Assembly: GCF_040054535.1 (NCBI RefSeq) | Contig: NC_090796.1 | Location: forward strand, 6,809,001 to 6,873,000 | Length of the DNA stretch: 64,000 nt | Direction of reading: 5' to 3' | DNA from: Antennarius striatus | Taxonomy: Eukaryota > Chordata > Actinopteri > Lophiiformes > Antennariidae | In this document: positions 1 to 14,889 of the stretch, one piece after another | Layout: each line of letters starts with the position of its first letter | Numbering within the stretch: the stretch's first letter is position 1 | Position numbers and translations under genes: made by a program | The notes under the pieces: model-generated | What the model was told of the DNA's origin: nothing | Databases searched by the model: none | Seen by the model: only the letters and a program-made list of their open reading frames with translations

Positions 1-141
1 GCTTAATGCCACTGAAGGCTGGAGTGAAAGTTTAATACCCCCTTGTGTATATTAAAGATTTCATGGCAATTTTAGTTTTATGATCGTAGAGGGTCAAAGA
101 TAAACACTCCATTATTGTTTTCACTCCCATTAATACGCTGA

Positions 142-2183
<2,042 letters not shown>

Positions 2184-2494
2184 GAGTGAAGTTGCTCCAC
2201 TGTTGAATGTGTATTCGCCAAAATCAACAAGAGTGTAGAGGGAGACATCTGGAAAGAGGAAGCACTTATTCACCATCAAGCCTGTGTCTGGGTGAACCTC
2301 GTGCATCAGCAAAAAGGGATTTCTTAAGAATCATTTGCATCAAAGTCTGGCAGTGATGACGACAGTGATGATGGTTGGTATGGCCGCGGCCGGTGGACTG
2401 CCTTGGCACTACGAGTCACCAGCTGCTTCTAGGCATATTTTCTTATGACTACACAATGTGATAAAGAAACATTTTTTCACCATTGTTGGAGAAT

Positions 2495-2500
2495 AATAAA
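2495..2500 (+). terminator. Likely lcmt1 poly(A) signal
   Basis: AATAAA lies about 310 bases after the proposed lcmt1 stop and is the first canonical hexamer downstream. The 3' end is inferred from this signal only. Confidence 0.5.
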
Positions 2501-4053
2501 CATTAAAAGTTTTTTTAATGTGTCAATTTGATGTTATTTATTAATGGATTGTACAAACCAGACTCATTTCCTTCTAATAATGTGTGATAGAACTGGAATA
2601 AAACTTCAAGAAATTATGTACTTGCCTATAACTGTTAATTTACAGTTGCCCGTATTGTTTCCTATTCATGCAACAGTGCACCCAGGAGTGTTTAATTTGT
2701 AATATATTGTGTTTGATCAATTCTGTTTGAATGCAGTTAATTAAAATAATTGTTCTGTGTAAGATGAAGTGTCTGTTCATTTATGTAATTATGCTGCTTC
2801 TCTGCAGCAGTGAGAAATGCAATTGGTGTCCCGACTTGTGGATTCTTGTTTATTTATCAAGTTGTTGTGTTCTATAAATGGAGGATTGTGCTATCTTAAC
2901 CCAAATAAGAATTTGGAATGCACCAGAATAAATAGAAAAAGCGACACCCCATCAATACCAGGACCAAAGGTTTCCCTGCAGAATGCAGTGTCATGAGATG
3001 GTCAGTTTACTCATTACGTATTGCTGATTTTGGTGTTTTGGCTAACTGCCTATACTATTTTATCACTACATTGTGTGTTATTCTTCGTCTCATATCTTGT
3101 ACTACATTAAGAAGACCAACTATAATAATCTAAAAAACATACAATATCGTGGAAAAGTCCAGTAGAAAGTGAAATATGTGCATGTAAACTAAATGTTACA
3201 TGCGAGGTAACATTTAGTTTACATGCTCAAAAAACTGAACAAAACACCCCCAAATAATAATTTATTTCTAATCTCACATCTCGCCACTCTTAGCTTAAGC
3301 TTTGTCTGAAAGGGTTGAAAGTAGGGTTATATCAAAAGTGCCTCTAGATACCTACTGAACATTGAACTGACACAAGAGGTATTAACCATGATGATCCTTG
3401 GATCCTTCTGGTGTTTGATAACAAACACGTGTGGTGGGGGCTGCTGTCTGGAATGTATGTGTTTGTCTGTGTGTGTATATGGTATGTTCTAAAGTTAAAT
3501 TTTGGAGCTTAAATATTGCTCTTTCAGGCTTTCATTTAATGTCGTACATTACTAGAAGATTAAAATACAAAATTTGAATCAACTAATAAATTAGGATATT
3601 AATTTTTTTTCACTATAATAAAGAAAACATCTGAATTCCTGTTTATCTGCTGCTAAATAGTAGCAGCAACATAAACTTGAAAGTGATCAAATTAGAATAG
3701 GACAGGCTGCATATTCATAGCTTGTTTTTCTCCCCAGTTGCTTTGAATTATTTTTCTGAGGTAAGCCAAAAGAAGAGCCTGTTATTGTGTTGTTAAGTGA
3801 TAAGACACCTCTCATTCTTATCTATAGTGCTAGTAATTTTATGAGCTTTATGATTAAGTGTGAAAAGTCTTGGGAGTATGAACAATTGCAGGAAGGTGGG
3901 GCATTGTAGAAAAAATAATGGGGATGTGCAGTCCCTTCTTTCATCACACCATGAATGGCTCATATAGTGTCCGGACGTCAGACCTCCAAATATTAGGCTG
4001 TTGCCCATCACAGGAAGTCAGGTTGAACATAAAGTGTTTCACGTCAATTCAGC
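2501..4053. other. Intergenic, lcmt1 to first aqp8
   Basis: No coding exon is recognised. The stretch is AT-rich, with one strong perfect hairpin at 3180-3226 listed separately. The first aqp8 promoter should lie in the last few hundred bases, but no clear TATA box is seen. Confidence 0.6.
3180..3226. repeat. Perfect 20-bp inverted repeat (hairpin)
   Basis: The arms 3180-3199 and 3207-3226 are exact reverse complements, separated by the 7-base loop ATGCGAG. The arm begins GCATGTAAACTAAATG. It lies in intergenic DNA between lcmt1 and aqp8, with no transposon terminus or target duplication recognised around it. Confidence 0.9.
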
Positions 4054-6892
4054 ATGTCAGAGGAAGAAAACAAGGTGGGGGTCTTCACAGTGACAGATTT
4101 GGGACAGTCTATGGAGGGAGACATGAGCAGCAGCAAGAAGAAGACAGACGTCTTTGAGAAGTATGTGCAGCCCTGCCTGGCTGAGCTGTTTGGGACATGC
4201 CTGTTTGTGTTTGCGGGGTGTGCGTCTGTTATTGGGAACGCTGGATCAACTGGTGTCATCCAGCCTGCTGTGGCACACGGACTGGCGCTGGGGGTGATGA
4301 TCATGGTGTTTGGACAGATAAGGTAATGACTGATGACATACACCTTTGTTATGCATGTGAAATGCTTAATAATCAATGTTTGTGAAGTGATCGGGTGTTA
4401 TTTTACGATGTTAAAATAATAATACTTTCCAAAAATATGTGTAAAATCAAAGACAACATAAACTGACATTTAAAATATGTTGCAAATATTTTAAGGTATT
4501 CTCGTAAGCTTGTTTTGCTCTTATATAATGTTTGTATTAACTTTATGTCACTTTACAACTTGTTAGAAGCAAACAATCATTCACAAATTGTATTGTCAGA
4601 TGGATAGGTGATTAATTTATAAAGTTAATATCATATTGCTTTGTTAGATTAGAATTTGAGAGTCAGAAAGTAAAGTCCATTGTATTTATTGTAGTGGGGG
4701 TCACTTTAATCCTGCTGTATCTCTGGCTGCCTACCTCTGTGGAGGGATGGAGCTTCTGCTGCTGGTGCCTTATATCCTGGCTCAGATGTTGGGAGGGTTG
4801 GCTGCTGCCGGTTTGACCAAAGTAAGGAAAACTGTGGAAGTTCAATTTCTGTATGGGAAACATAAACATTCATATTAAAATATAAATCACAAATGAAGAG
4901 ACAAAATTTAATCTGCAGAATCCAATTCTTTTAAATGCTGCATATTTGTTTATCCAAATTAAAAATAAATAGTACGAGACAATAACTGAAAACATTACAC
5001 AGAAATTTAAAAATTTGTCCTTTCATTATAATATCTTTGAAAATAATGGATCAACTTCAACTCAATCTAAATGTTGATTTAATATCTTTGAGATTAAAAT
5101 GGACTTTTTTTGACCTCCATATAACACATAAGAACTGATATTTTAAGTCTGAATTTAGTTTATCATGCAAGTTTGTTTGTTGAACGAAATTAAGGGTGAA
5201 GATAAATGAACATGTGTTTTACTCTCAGGCTGTGTTCCCCTCTGCCATGTATGATGATTCGCTTGGCGCTGCCTTCAGCGTGACTTCCAATAATCTGGCT
5301 GCAGTTACACTAGCAGAGGTGATAATGACCGTGTTTCTCACCCTGGTGGTGTGCATGGGGGCCATCAACAGCCAAACAAGGTCCCCACTGGCACCCTTCT
5401 GCATAGGCCTCACTGTGACGGCCAATATACTTGCTGGGTACGTATGCGTGTACAGTATGTGTGTATGAATGTATGCATGTATGGATGCATGGATGGATGG
5501 ATCAGGGTGCATACAGTCAGTCTGTGCTGGGTGTTGTTGCAGAGGGATACTGTCTGGAGCCTGCATGAACCCTGCCCGAGCCTTTGGTCCTGCAGCCGTC
5601 GCCAACCACTGGAGGCATCACTGGATCTTTTGGGTTGGGCCCATTTGTGGAGCTCTGATCACAGTCAGCATCATCAGGTAAACTGGATTCCACTGTACAG
5701 ATGTACAACCAATCAGAGCAATTAAGTCTGTGACTAGACTGAAATATAATGATTATGACAGCAGAACGTTACGCAGACCAAAGCACGGATGAAATGTCAG
5801 CGTGTTAGCTCCCATCCATCCATCCATCCATCCATCCATCCATCCATCCATCCATCCATCTTCTCGTAGGCAAGATGATTACAATCAAAACATTTGGAAA
5901 ATAGGCTAGAATTTGAAGACAAAATGTGTTTTTCCTTTAAAGAAAACAGGCTACATTGTATCTGTATTGATATAACTGTGAATGTACTACATTTGGCCAA
6001 AATTAAACAATTTGTTTAAAATGTAAAGGTTCAGCAGTGTAGCAGTGTTCTTTGAACACAAAAATAAAAAGCAGTCACTAGATGGCAGAAGGGTAATTTC
6101 CATACAGCTACAGTAGTTTCAGTTCCCTCACATGCAAAACTTTTTCATGGGTGAAAAGAAACAAAATTAGAATGAATTTCAGATTTCAGTAAATGGAAAC
6201 CAGGCATTTATTTTCATTAATTTAATAATTAGAACTGTAACTGTTAGACCCCAATTATATTATATTCTGAATGTAAGACCTGGAAATTCATGGGCAGAAG
6301 AATGCAAAGTATTGACCACAGAATGTGCAAAGGTCCAAAGAAAAGCATGCAGTGATGGCACCTCATATCAATCCATAACCTACACATGATAGCGACAGGC
6401 CAGCAGTCCAGAAGACAATAATCTAGTTAAGATAGACAGCTGTATGGACGAGGACCTGGTTTGAACCACAAAGGTCAGCAGCTAGTTAGATTTTCTCAGG
6501 ACGTCATTCAGCAGTAACTGTAGTAACCTCTGTCCTACTGGTTCATTGGACCTCGTTCTAACCCCACAGAGAGAACTGTGTTCCTGTGGCTCCACCTAAA
6601 CAGCTTTGCCTTAATACGACCTGCTTTAGTTCAATCAAGGTATACATGGTGATAAACTATCTTTATGAGAAAAGATCTCTGAGTATTTACCTGTATGAAC
6701 CCACAACTCTAAGACCAAAAATAACTACTGTCACCTCGTGTCTTAAGTTGAACCATAGTAATTTTGCATCTGTTATTTTATATGGTTATTTTGTCATTTT
6801 ATGTTTCTTTGTGGTCATTTTCAATAATTTTACTATTCCTCTTTTGCAGGTTTGTCTTTGGTGACAAGAAGATTCGGATTATATTGAAATGA
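4054..6892 (+). CDS. aqp8: Aquaporin-8, tandem copy 1
   Basis: Aquaporin-8 forms a six-helix channel for water and, in this subfamily, ammonia and hydrogen peroxide; it sits in plasma and mitochondrial membranes. Exons are 4054-4322, 4695-4821, 5229-5437, 5543-5677 and 6850-6892, giving 260 residues, close to the 261 of human AQP8. The ATG at 4054 opens a hydrophilic N-terminus followed by [18 protein letters not shown], the first helix. The first pore motif is [11 protein letters not shown] and the second is [14 protein letters not shown], with the Cys and Arg expected in the AQP8 selectivity filter. The C-terminus is [13 protein letters not shown]. Exon 2 (127 bp) and exon 4 (135 bp) have exactly the same lengths as in the copy at 9922, so the two are tandem duplicates. 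Zebrafish has a comparable aqp8a.1/aqp8a.2 pair; which copy this corresponds to is not settled here. Confidence 0.95.
5813..5860. repeat. (CCAT)n microsatellite
   Basis: About twelve CCAT units lie in intron 4 of the first aqp8. A shorter ATGG run is at 5478-5501 in intron 3. Unlike the copies at 17941 and 51055, no dispersed-repeat body is recognised next to it. Confidence 0.9.
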
Positions 6893-7083
6893 GAGGAATT
6901 TATTAAAGAAGGCAAGGGACATCAGAACAGATACAATATCATTTCATCTGAATGTGCCCACAGCGCTACAAAGTCACCCTGTTAAGTTTCAACATCACAA
7001 AAATGTATGTGTGAGTGTATTTGTCCTTGAACCACATATAATTGTTGGCACCCACTCAATAACATGTTTGTATTTCAATATTC

Positions 7084-7089
7084 AATAAA
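7084..7089 (+). terminator. Likely poly(A) signal of first aqp8
   Basis: AATAAA lies about 190 bases after the aqp8 stop codon, a normal distance for a 3' UTR end. Confidence 0.65.
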
Positions 7090-9921
7090 GTGTTTGATGG
7101 TTATGATAAGGCTCTGATAGCTACTACAAACTTGAACTTCTTTGATGATGATGATGTAAATGACAATGATAGAAAAGTCCACAGAGACAATTTTACATGA
7201 CCAAACTTTACAGCATTTATTCATTATTTGGGTCAAAGTCCTCAGTGGAAAACCTGGCTTTGATCACTTTATTACTGAAAAGACTGTTACAAGGACAAGG
7301 CATGATAATATAATAACTCTAGATGGCAATCATAAACCAATGCCCTTACATTAAATTAAAGATAGCAGTTAGTTAAAATGAAAAACCTGCTACATTTCAA
7401 AAATACGCACAGCCATAATAATGACAAAACCTCTGTGTCCATGTGCATAAAGTTATAAATAGTGTGCATCTAAAACGGTTTACAAAATCCTGTGCATGCA
7501 GAACTTGACAGAAGAAATATGTGTTCATCACGTGTTCTAGTCACCATCACATAACCCAGTGCAAAACATGATTGTCACACATAAACATGATCCTGATCAG
7601 GGGCTCTTTATGTCAGATCAACAGCAGAGATAAAGAAGAAAAGGAGAAATTCCGACACTCAATTGAATTCGAGGTAGAAGTTGGAACGTGTTAATTAATT
7701 ATTCCATTCACCCAGTTCCTCAGCAGTACACGCGAGGACACATTGAGTCCTTGAACCCGTCCATCAGTATTGTTTACAGTAATAAAACCGACTCCTCTAT
7801 GATTTCAGAGCTGTTGTTCTGCCTTTATATTTTAACACTTGTTTGTTTATTTCTACAATGCATTAGAAATAAGTTTTCAAATATTTCAAATTGAAAAGTT
7901 CTTATGGAACTTGTTCTGGCTAAAAAAGACTTACTGCTTGTCTGGGCACTGTAAAACTGGAGCTCCTGTCTAAATCGAGAGAGGAAAATTCACCGACCAG
8001 TGGACCTTGTCTTGATAGAGGCTATAACCTACAACATGCATGACACACACCTGTAAACAATGCAGTAGGGAGAATTTCTAGCTGGATGGCAGGTAAAGGC
8101 AAGGTCTTAGGTGTGTTAAGGCCTGGCATTGCAGACAGTTTTAAAGGATTCTGGAACTGGAGCTGTTGCTCACATTGCATTGAAACCAAACTCCTGAACC
8201 CGAGCTGGACTCTGCTGCCAAGAATAAGGGGTGCTGGATGTGTTTTGCTGACAGGAAGTACCTGACTTTTGTTAGGGATTATTCATTGAACAGCAGTGCA
8301 AAGTACCAGATGATCTCCATATCACTGAGTAGGATCCTGAGAGATACTACCCCTGTACCCGGTAATTCCGCTGGGGCACCTCCAGGCTCACCTGGGCACT
8401 CATCAGATCTGCAAATGTTCTGCCTTGGAAGCTTAAAAGAAGAAAAGAGCAGAGCAATCAGCTAATCGTTTGTGTGTGGTGAGTGGGATCAAATGACATG
8501 GTAGCGTGTCAGAAAGTCATAGGCAGATCTGATAACCACACAACTGTAGCAAAGATATGAAAAAAATCATGAAAAAATTTGTCTTCATTCATCTTTAATA
8601 TTTATGAACTTTTGTAAATATTGTTGAATGACAGAGAGGTCTTCTCATCTGAAAAGTTAAAAGAGATCTACTTTGAACTCTATTAATAATGTTGGAGTTA
8701 AAAAAAAAGAACAGGAATATTGTGTCAGATCCTTTGCTACTGGATGTATCAGTCATTTCAAATCTGTGTCCGCGATTGAACTGCATTGGCTACAATAAAA
8801 TAAATCATGAGTAGAGAAGTCTTCCATGAGGCTTTGTGGTTACATCACTAAAGATACAGCAAGCTAAAAGCCACAAATTCAGTACCAGCAAACTAGATGG
8901 ATAGTGGTCTGCAGTGACAATATAAGCGTTCATTGGTCATGTTCTATCTGTGAAGCGCTTTGAAATGTAAGATGTGATTAAGCGCTATATAAATAAAAGT
9001 TTATTGATTGATTGATGTCTGTTATTATACAGTACGTGTGGTAAATAAATGAGGACTATATGGAGAAAAGAATCTGGCATTTCAAAAAACAGAATTTCAT
9101 GAATAAGTATGTACTTTTATAGTCAAACACTTACAAGATTAAATTTTTAAGTATTTGGAAATACTGTAAATTTTTTTTTTTAAAAACCCCATCATAAAGT
9201 CATATTTACGAGGGAGGTAATATTAAATAAGTGTCACAACTGTCAAAATATACCTCAGAATGTGTGGAATTTATAAATGAGGAAAAAAAATACTGACAAT
9301 GAGGGCAAAATGCCTCATAAATGTGGACTCATCTCATCATTAAAAAATGTCAGAATTAATTATTGCGTGCATACTTGTTTTGTCAAAGTTTCACATTTTT
9401 TTCTCATTGTAGCTCTGAGAGTTAATCATTCAAACTCAAGAGATGCTGTTTTATTGAGAAGGAATTTCACTTCAAATAACATGGTTTTATCTTTAATTAT
9501 TAGATATGTCTTGTATTTATATGATATCACTAAAATGAACATGGACACTGGTTTCAGACTGTACATGTTGTTAAATAAGGAATGCAGACATGTGTGGTTT
9601 GTGCAGATACAGAAACCATTTCAAGTGGGTCATAAATTGTGAGGGCGCTTAGGGGGCAGGAGTACCTGGACCGAATGGAACTGATGGCATCGCCAGACAG
9701 GTGTCAAAGACCTTGTTGGGGGTGGAGATTGTATAATTTACAACAGTGTTACCTTTGATGTTTTATTACCCGTGATGCAATTCAGGTTGCTGATGAACAT
9801 TATAAATAAGCATAACACCTTGTGATGAACTTGACTTTGTATCCACAGGGTTTCGTGCAGAGGCAATCAGCTGCTCTCCTGAAAACAAAGTGTCTGATTG
9901 TGGAAAATCAAACAGACGACT
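7090..9921. other. Intergenic between the two aqp8 genes
   Basis: No conserved exon is seen. Short open frames here have no family resemblance. A repeat tail is present at 8895-9017. A CCACAG acceptor-like site at 9843-9848 just before the second aqp8 start may mark the 3' end of an intron in its 5' UTR. Confidence 0.5.
8895..9017 (+). repeat. SINE/LINE 3' tail with ATTG repeats
   Basis: The segment AAGCGCTATATAAATAAAAG followed by TTTATTGATTGATTGATG is typical of 3' ends of dispersed fish retroposons, where such tails are shared by SINEs and L2-type LINEs. The upstream boundary is not clear. A degraded tRNA-like head may lie at about 8825-8885, but it is too decayed to assert. Confidence 0.55.
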
Positions 9922-12145
<2,224 letters not shown>

Positions 12146-12177
12146 CCTCCTTATGTGTTTATTGCTGCATGGACGAC

Positions 12178-12183
12178 AATAAA
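12178..12183 (+). terminator. Poly(A) signal of second aqp8
   Basis: AATAAA lies 33 bases after the stop codon. The alpha-globin signal on the opposite strand is at 12336-12341, so the two 3' ends face each other over about 150 bases. Confidence 0.7.
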
Positions 12184-12335
12184 CCTGAAAACAACCTGTC
12201 CATAAAAAAAAAAGCAACCAAATGCATGTAGACTTTATACTGTTACCTGTCCATGTATGAAGTATGAGTGACGTATGAAAACACGAGAGAGATAAATAAA
12301 ACAAAGAAAGACACATGGTTTTGGGCTGCGTGGAG

Positions 12336-12341
12336 TTTATT
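12336..12341 (-). terminator. Poly(A) signal of alpha globin
   Basis: TTTATT on the plus strand reads AATAAA on the minus strand, 75 bases beyond the alpha-globin stop codon, a typical globin 3' UTR length. Confidence 0.7.
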
Positions 12342-12415
12342 GTTTCATATTTCACGTGAATCACGTTCTGTCGTGCGTGGCAGACCCCGTCCCACACAGA
12401 CCCCCCGCTCGCACC

Positions 12416-13339
12416 TTAGCGGTATCTCTCAGAGAGAGCCGCGGTGACGGCGGCGAGGAATTTATCGAAGGCGAGGTGGACCTCTGGGGTGAAGTCTTTG
12501 GGGAACATCATGGAGATGACCACGATGAGGCAGTGGCTCAAGAGCTGTGGATGTCAAAAGGACAAACATCTACAGTCAATCTGAAACGCTTTCAGTCATT
12601 TTTATGTGTGCAAAGCAGCTGCTGAAGGCGTTCAACCCACCGGGAAGTTGGCCGGGTCGACTTTCAACTTGAAGGCGTGGTACAGGCTGAGCTCCGACAG
12701 GCCCCCTTTCAGGTCATCGATCTTGCTCACAGCCTGATTTATCCCACCCATGATCTTCTTTGAGTGGATTCTAACGGGCTCGGAGCCGTAGTTCAGGTCT
12801 GTCCAGTGCTTGAAGTAGCTTCTGGTTTGCGAATATACAGCGAGCATCCTGCACAGACGCGGAGACAGTGAGTTTTATGTTGTGCGTAATACGCGCTGCA
12901 ATGGCGCAATCGGCCCAGCGCGCTGCACTTAAATGACAGTACAGAAGTGAGATATGCAGATGTTGTGAGTTCAAGTCTCATCTGGAGCAGGTGTGTTCTT
13001 GTTCTTGTTCTAGATAATAAAATTCCTATATATATACACAGTATATACACGGTTTATATATTTCCCGATTATAAATTACGCACAAATGGCGCAAACTTTA
13101 AATGAAACGCTTATAGCGCACCTGGGCAAGACGCGATCACAGGCTGTAATGGAGTAATGGTGATATTAGGTTCGGATTAAACATCAAATAAAATAAAGTT
13201 TGAACTGAAAAAATAAACTTAGTGATGACATTAAAGTCACTCACCTGCCCAGCGCCTCGGCACCGATCGCATCTGAGGACTTGGAGATTTTACCCCACAG
13301 GTTCACGACAGCGTCCCTCTCTTGAACGGTCAAACTCAT
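12416..13339 (-). CDS. hba: Haemoglobin alpha subunit
   Basis: Alpha subunit of tetrameric haemoglobin, the oxygen carrier of red cells. On the minus strand the exons are 13339-13245, 12848-12641 and 12544-12416 (95, 208 and 129 bases), giving 143 residues. The protein begins [18 protein letters not shown], as in adult-type fish alpha chains with the 32-residue first exon. Exon 2 carries the CE region ([14 protein letters not shown]), the distal histidine in VRIHSKK and the proximal histidine in [12 protein letters not shown]. The C-terminus is SERYR, with the expected Tyr-Arg end. The glycine that normally follows the distal histidine is serine. The gene is divergent from the beta gene at 14890 and probably shares regulatory DNA with it. 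Intron 1 contains a tRNA-like sequence on the other strand. Confidence 0.96.
12895..12989 (+). tRNA. tRNA-Ile(UAU)-like sequence with intron (probable pseudogene)
   Basis: The segment follows vertebrate tRNA-Ile(UAU) along its whole length, intron included (family sequence recalled). The D arm with A box is TGGCGCAATCGG, the anticodon arm plus intron start is CTGCACTTAAATGACAGT, and the T arm is GTTGTGAGTTCAAGTCTCAT, followed by CTGGAGCA. The anticodon triplet reads TAA instead of TAT. The acceptor stem GCTGCAA against CTGGAGC has two mismatches, yet the anticodon stem CTGCA/TGCAG is fully paired and T-stem pairing is kept with one wobble. No strong T-run terminator follows closely; a GTTCTT repeat does. 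It lies antisense in intron 1 of alpha globin. Retention of the intron argues for origin from the gene or its precursor RNA. Likely a decayed copy. Confidence 0.6.
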
Positions 13340-13403
13340 GATGGCTCAGCTCTCTCTCTCTTCACCTGAATTCGATGGTGATGTCTGGCATGTTTGGGTC
13401 ATT

Positions 13404-13600
13404 CCTTAAATTCAATTTGCTCGAGTATCACGCCCACGGGTACGAATGCCAAGACACGTCCCCCACGAAGATTGGCCCCTTCCCCCAAAGACTGATAGAA
13501 AGTCCAGTGGCCAGATGCCACCCAGAGAGGCTTTATCAGCTGCTCACATCGTGTGTGTCGGCTGGCAAAAACAAGATAAATCATGAAGTTATCACATGTG
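13404..13600 (-). promoter_or_regulatory. Candidate alpha-globin promoter and erythroid enhancer cluster
   Basis: Reading upstream from the alpha-globin ATG (13339), the minus strand shows a TATA-like TTTAAGG at 13404-13410 and an inverted CCAAT (GCCAAT) at 13471-13476. Beyond these lies a dense cluster: TGATAG near 13491, E-box CAGATG at 13512-13517, CCACCC at 13518-13523, TTATCAGCTG (GATA plus E-box) at 13533-13542, AGATAA at 13574-13579, and TTATCACATGTG (GATA plus E-box) at 13589-13600. GATA1, KLF1 (CACCC) and TAL1 (E-box) sites of this kind drive erythroid globin genes. The motifs are seen directly; function is inferred. Confidence 0.55.
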
Positions 13601-14812
13601 TTCAAAATGTTTGATAGGCACGGAATCCAGGGGTGGGTGAGGTCGAGGCTCGCTTGAGGTGAGGGGGGGGGGGGGCATCTCGGGTCACACGAAGGAGCCT
13701 CAGAAGGGGCGCTGGGAGGTTAATTTCAATCAACCTGATCTTCAAAATAGAGAAAGTAATTGTCCACACACAATTAGTTATTAACATTTGGTTATAAGTA
13801 AATAATAAATAGTGAATGGTTTGAATAAAACTCCTCTACTGCTAATAATAAAGTGTGATTTCTTCTATGAAGAAGAAGAAGAAGAAGAAGAAGGGACACA
13901 GTCGAAGTATCAAGTTTTTTTTGGACGTTTTCACTCACTTGACGTAAATTTCTAAAGGTTTTTAATTCACAAATAATGACGATTGATTTAAGTTTATTCA
14001 AGGAAAAATCACACGATTGGAATTTGATTAAAAAACAAACACAGATTGTAATCAAATCTCTGCCCCCGCCCGCCGCTCCAGCAGGAGATATTGTATGTGC
14101 ATTTGATTAAACATTTCATCCAATTAAATGATCACATCATCAGTGCACCATGGTTTCGATCTGTGTATTTTCCGTCCATTGAGAATCTTAATCACCGCAT
14201 GAGTCTTCATCAAAGTTCACGAACGCGTTGGCAGCAGTGTCTGGGTGGAGAGGCTGCGTTTAGAAGATACCACTACTGTCACTCCAGATAACAGTGGTGT
14301 CACACACGGCCACTGACGGTCAGAGTCAGTGCAAATTACTCTTCAGCTTTAACAGTTTAAAAAAACAACAACAAAAAAACTCCTTCACTGTAAGAAAAAT
14401 GATAATAATTGCCCTGAATGTTTGAAATAAGGCCGATCACGAGTTAATAATATCAGAACCAACACTAACAATTTCTCAAAGAAGACGTCTTAATAATTGG
14501 AAAATAATTTATTTGATTTAAAGTTACCAGCGACATATTATTCCAACTCACTTCCTGTTTTATAAATTACATCTCCTCAAACTTGAAAACTGTCTGTTTC
14601 TGATAGCAGGTTGACATTTTTGTAACTGAGTCTTGAGCATCAGGTTCACATCGAGGTCAGCCCTTTGGCGTCGTGTCAAATCTGAAATTACTTTCAACTC
14701 AATTTGAAAAGATGCCAAAAACATTTGGACGATTCAACGAGTTTATCACCAACACGTCATCTCCAGCCTATCACAACCGACCTCTCCTTCTGGGCGGGGG
14801 GACCTTGACTCA
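13601..14812. other. Divergent alpha-beta intergenic region
   Basis: No exon is recognised between the divergent alpha and beta globins. The region holds a G-run near 13663-13675 and a short GAA run at 13868-13893. It probably completes a bidirectional control region, but motif density is lower than in the alpha-proximal cluster. Confidence 0.5.
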
Positions 14813-14820
14813 ATTAAATA
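14791..14820 (+). promoter_or_regulatory. Candidate beta-globin core promoter
   Basis: A G-rich GGGCGGGGG element (14792-14800, a GC or inverted CACCC-type box) is followed by a TATA-like ATTAAATA at 14813-14820. That is 70 bases before the beta-globin ATG and leaves room for a 40-base 5' UTR. A TATCA (inverted GATA) lies just upstream near 14770. Confidence 0.4.
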
Positions 14821-14889
14821 GTGGGGGGTCAAGATGTAACTTATTTAACTTCATTTCTCAAGTCTGAAGCAAAATCTACACGAGTAGCC

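Noticed and set aside
9898-9921. Upstream in-frame start for the second aqp8
   Set aside because: It begins with TTG; the first ATG in frame is at 9922 and gives the usual aquaporin-8 length.
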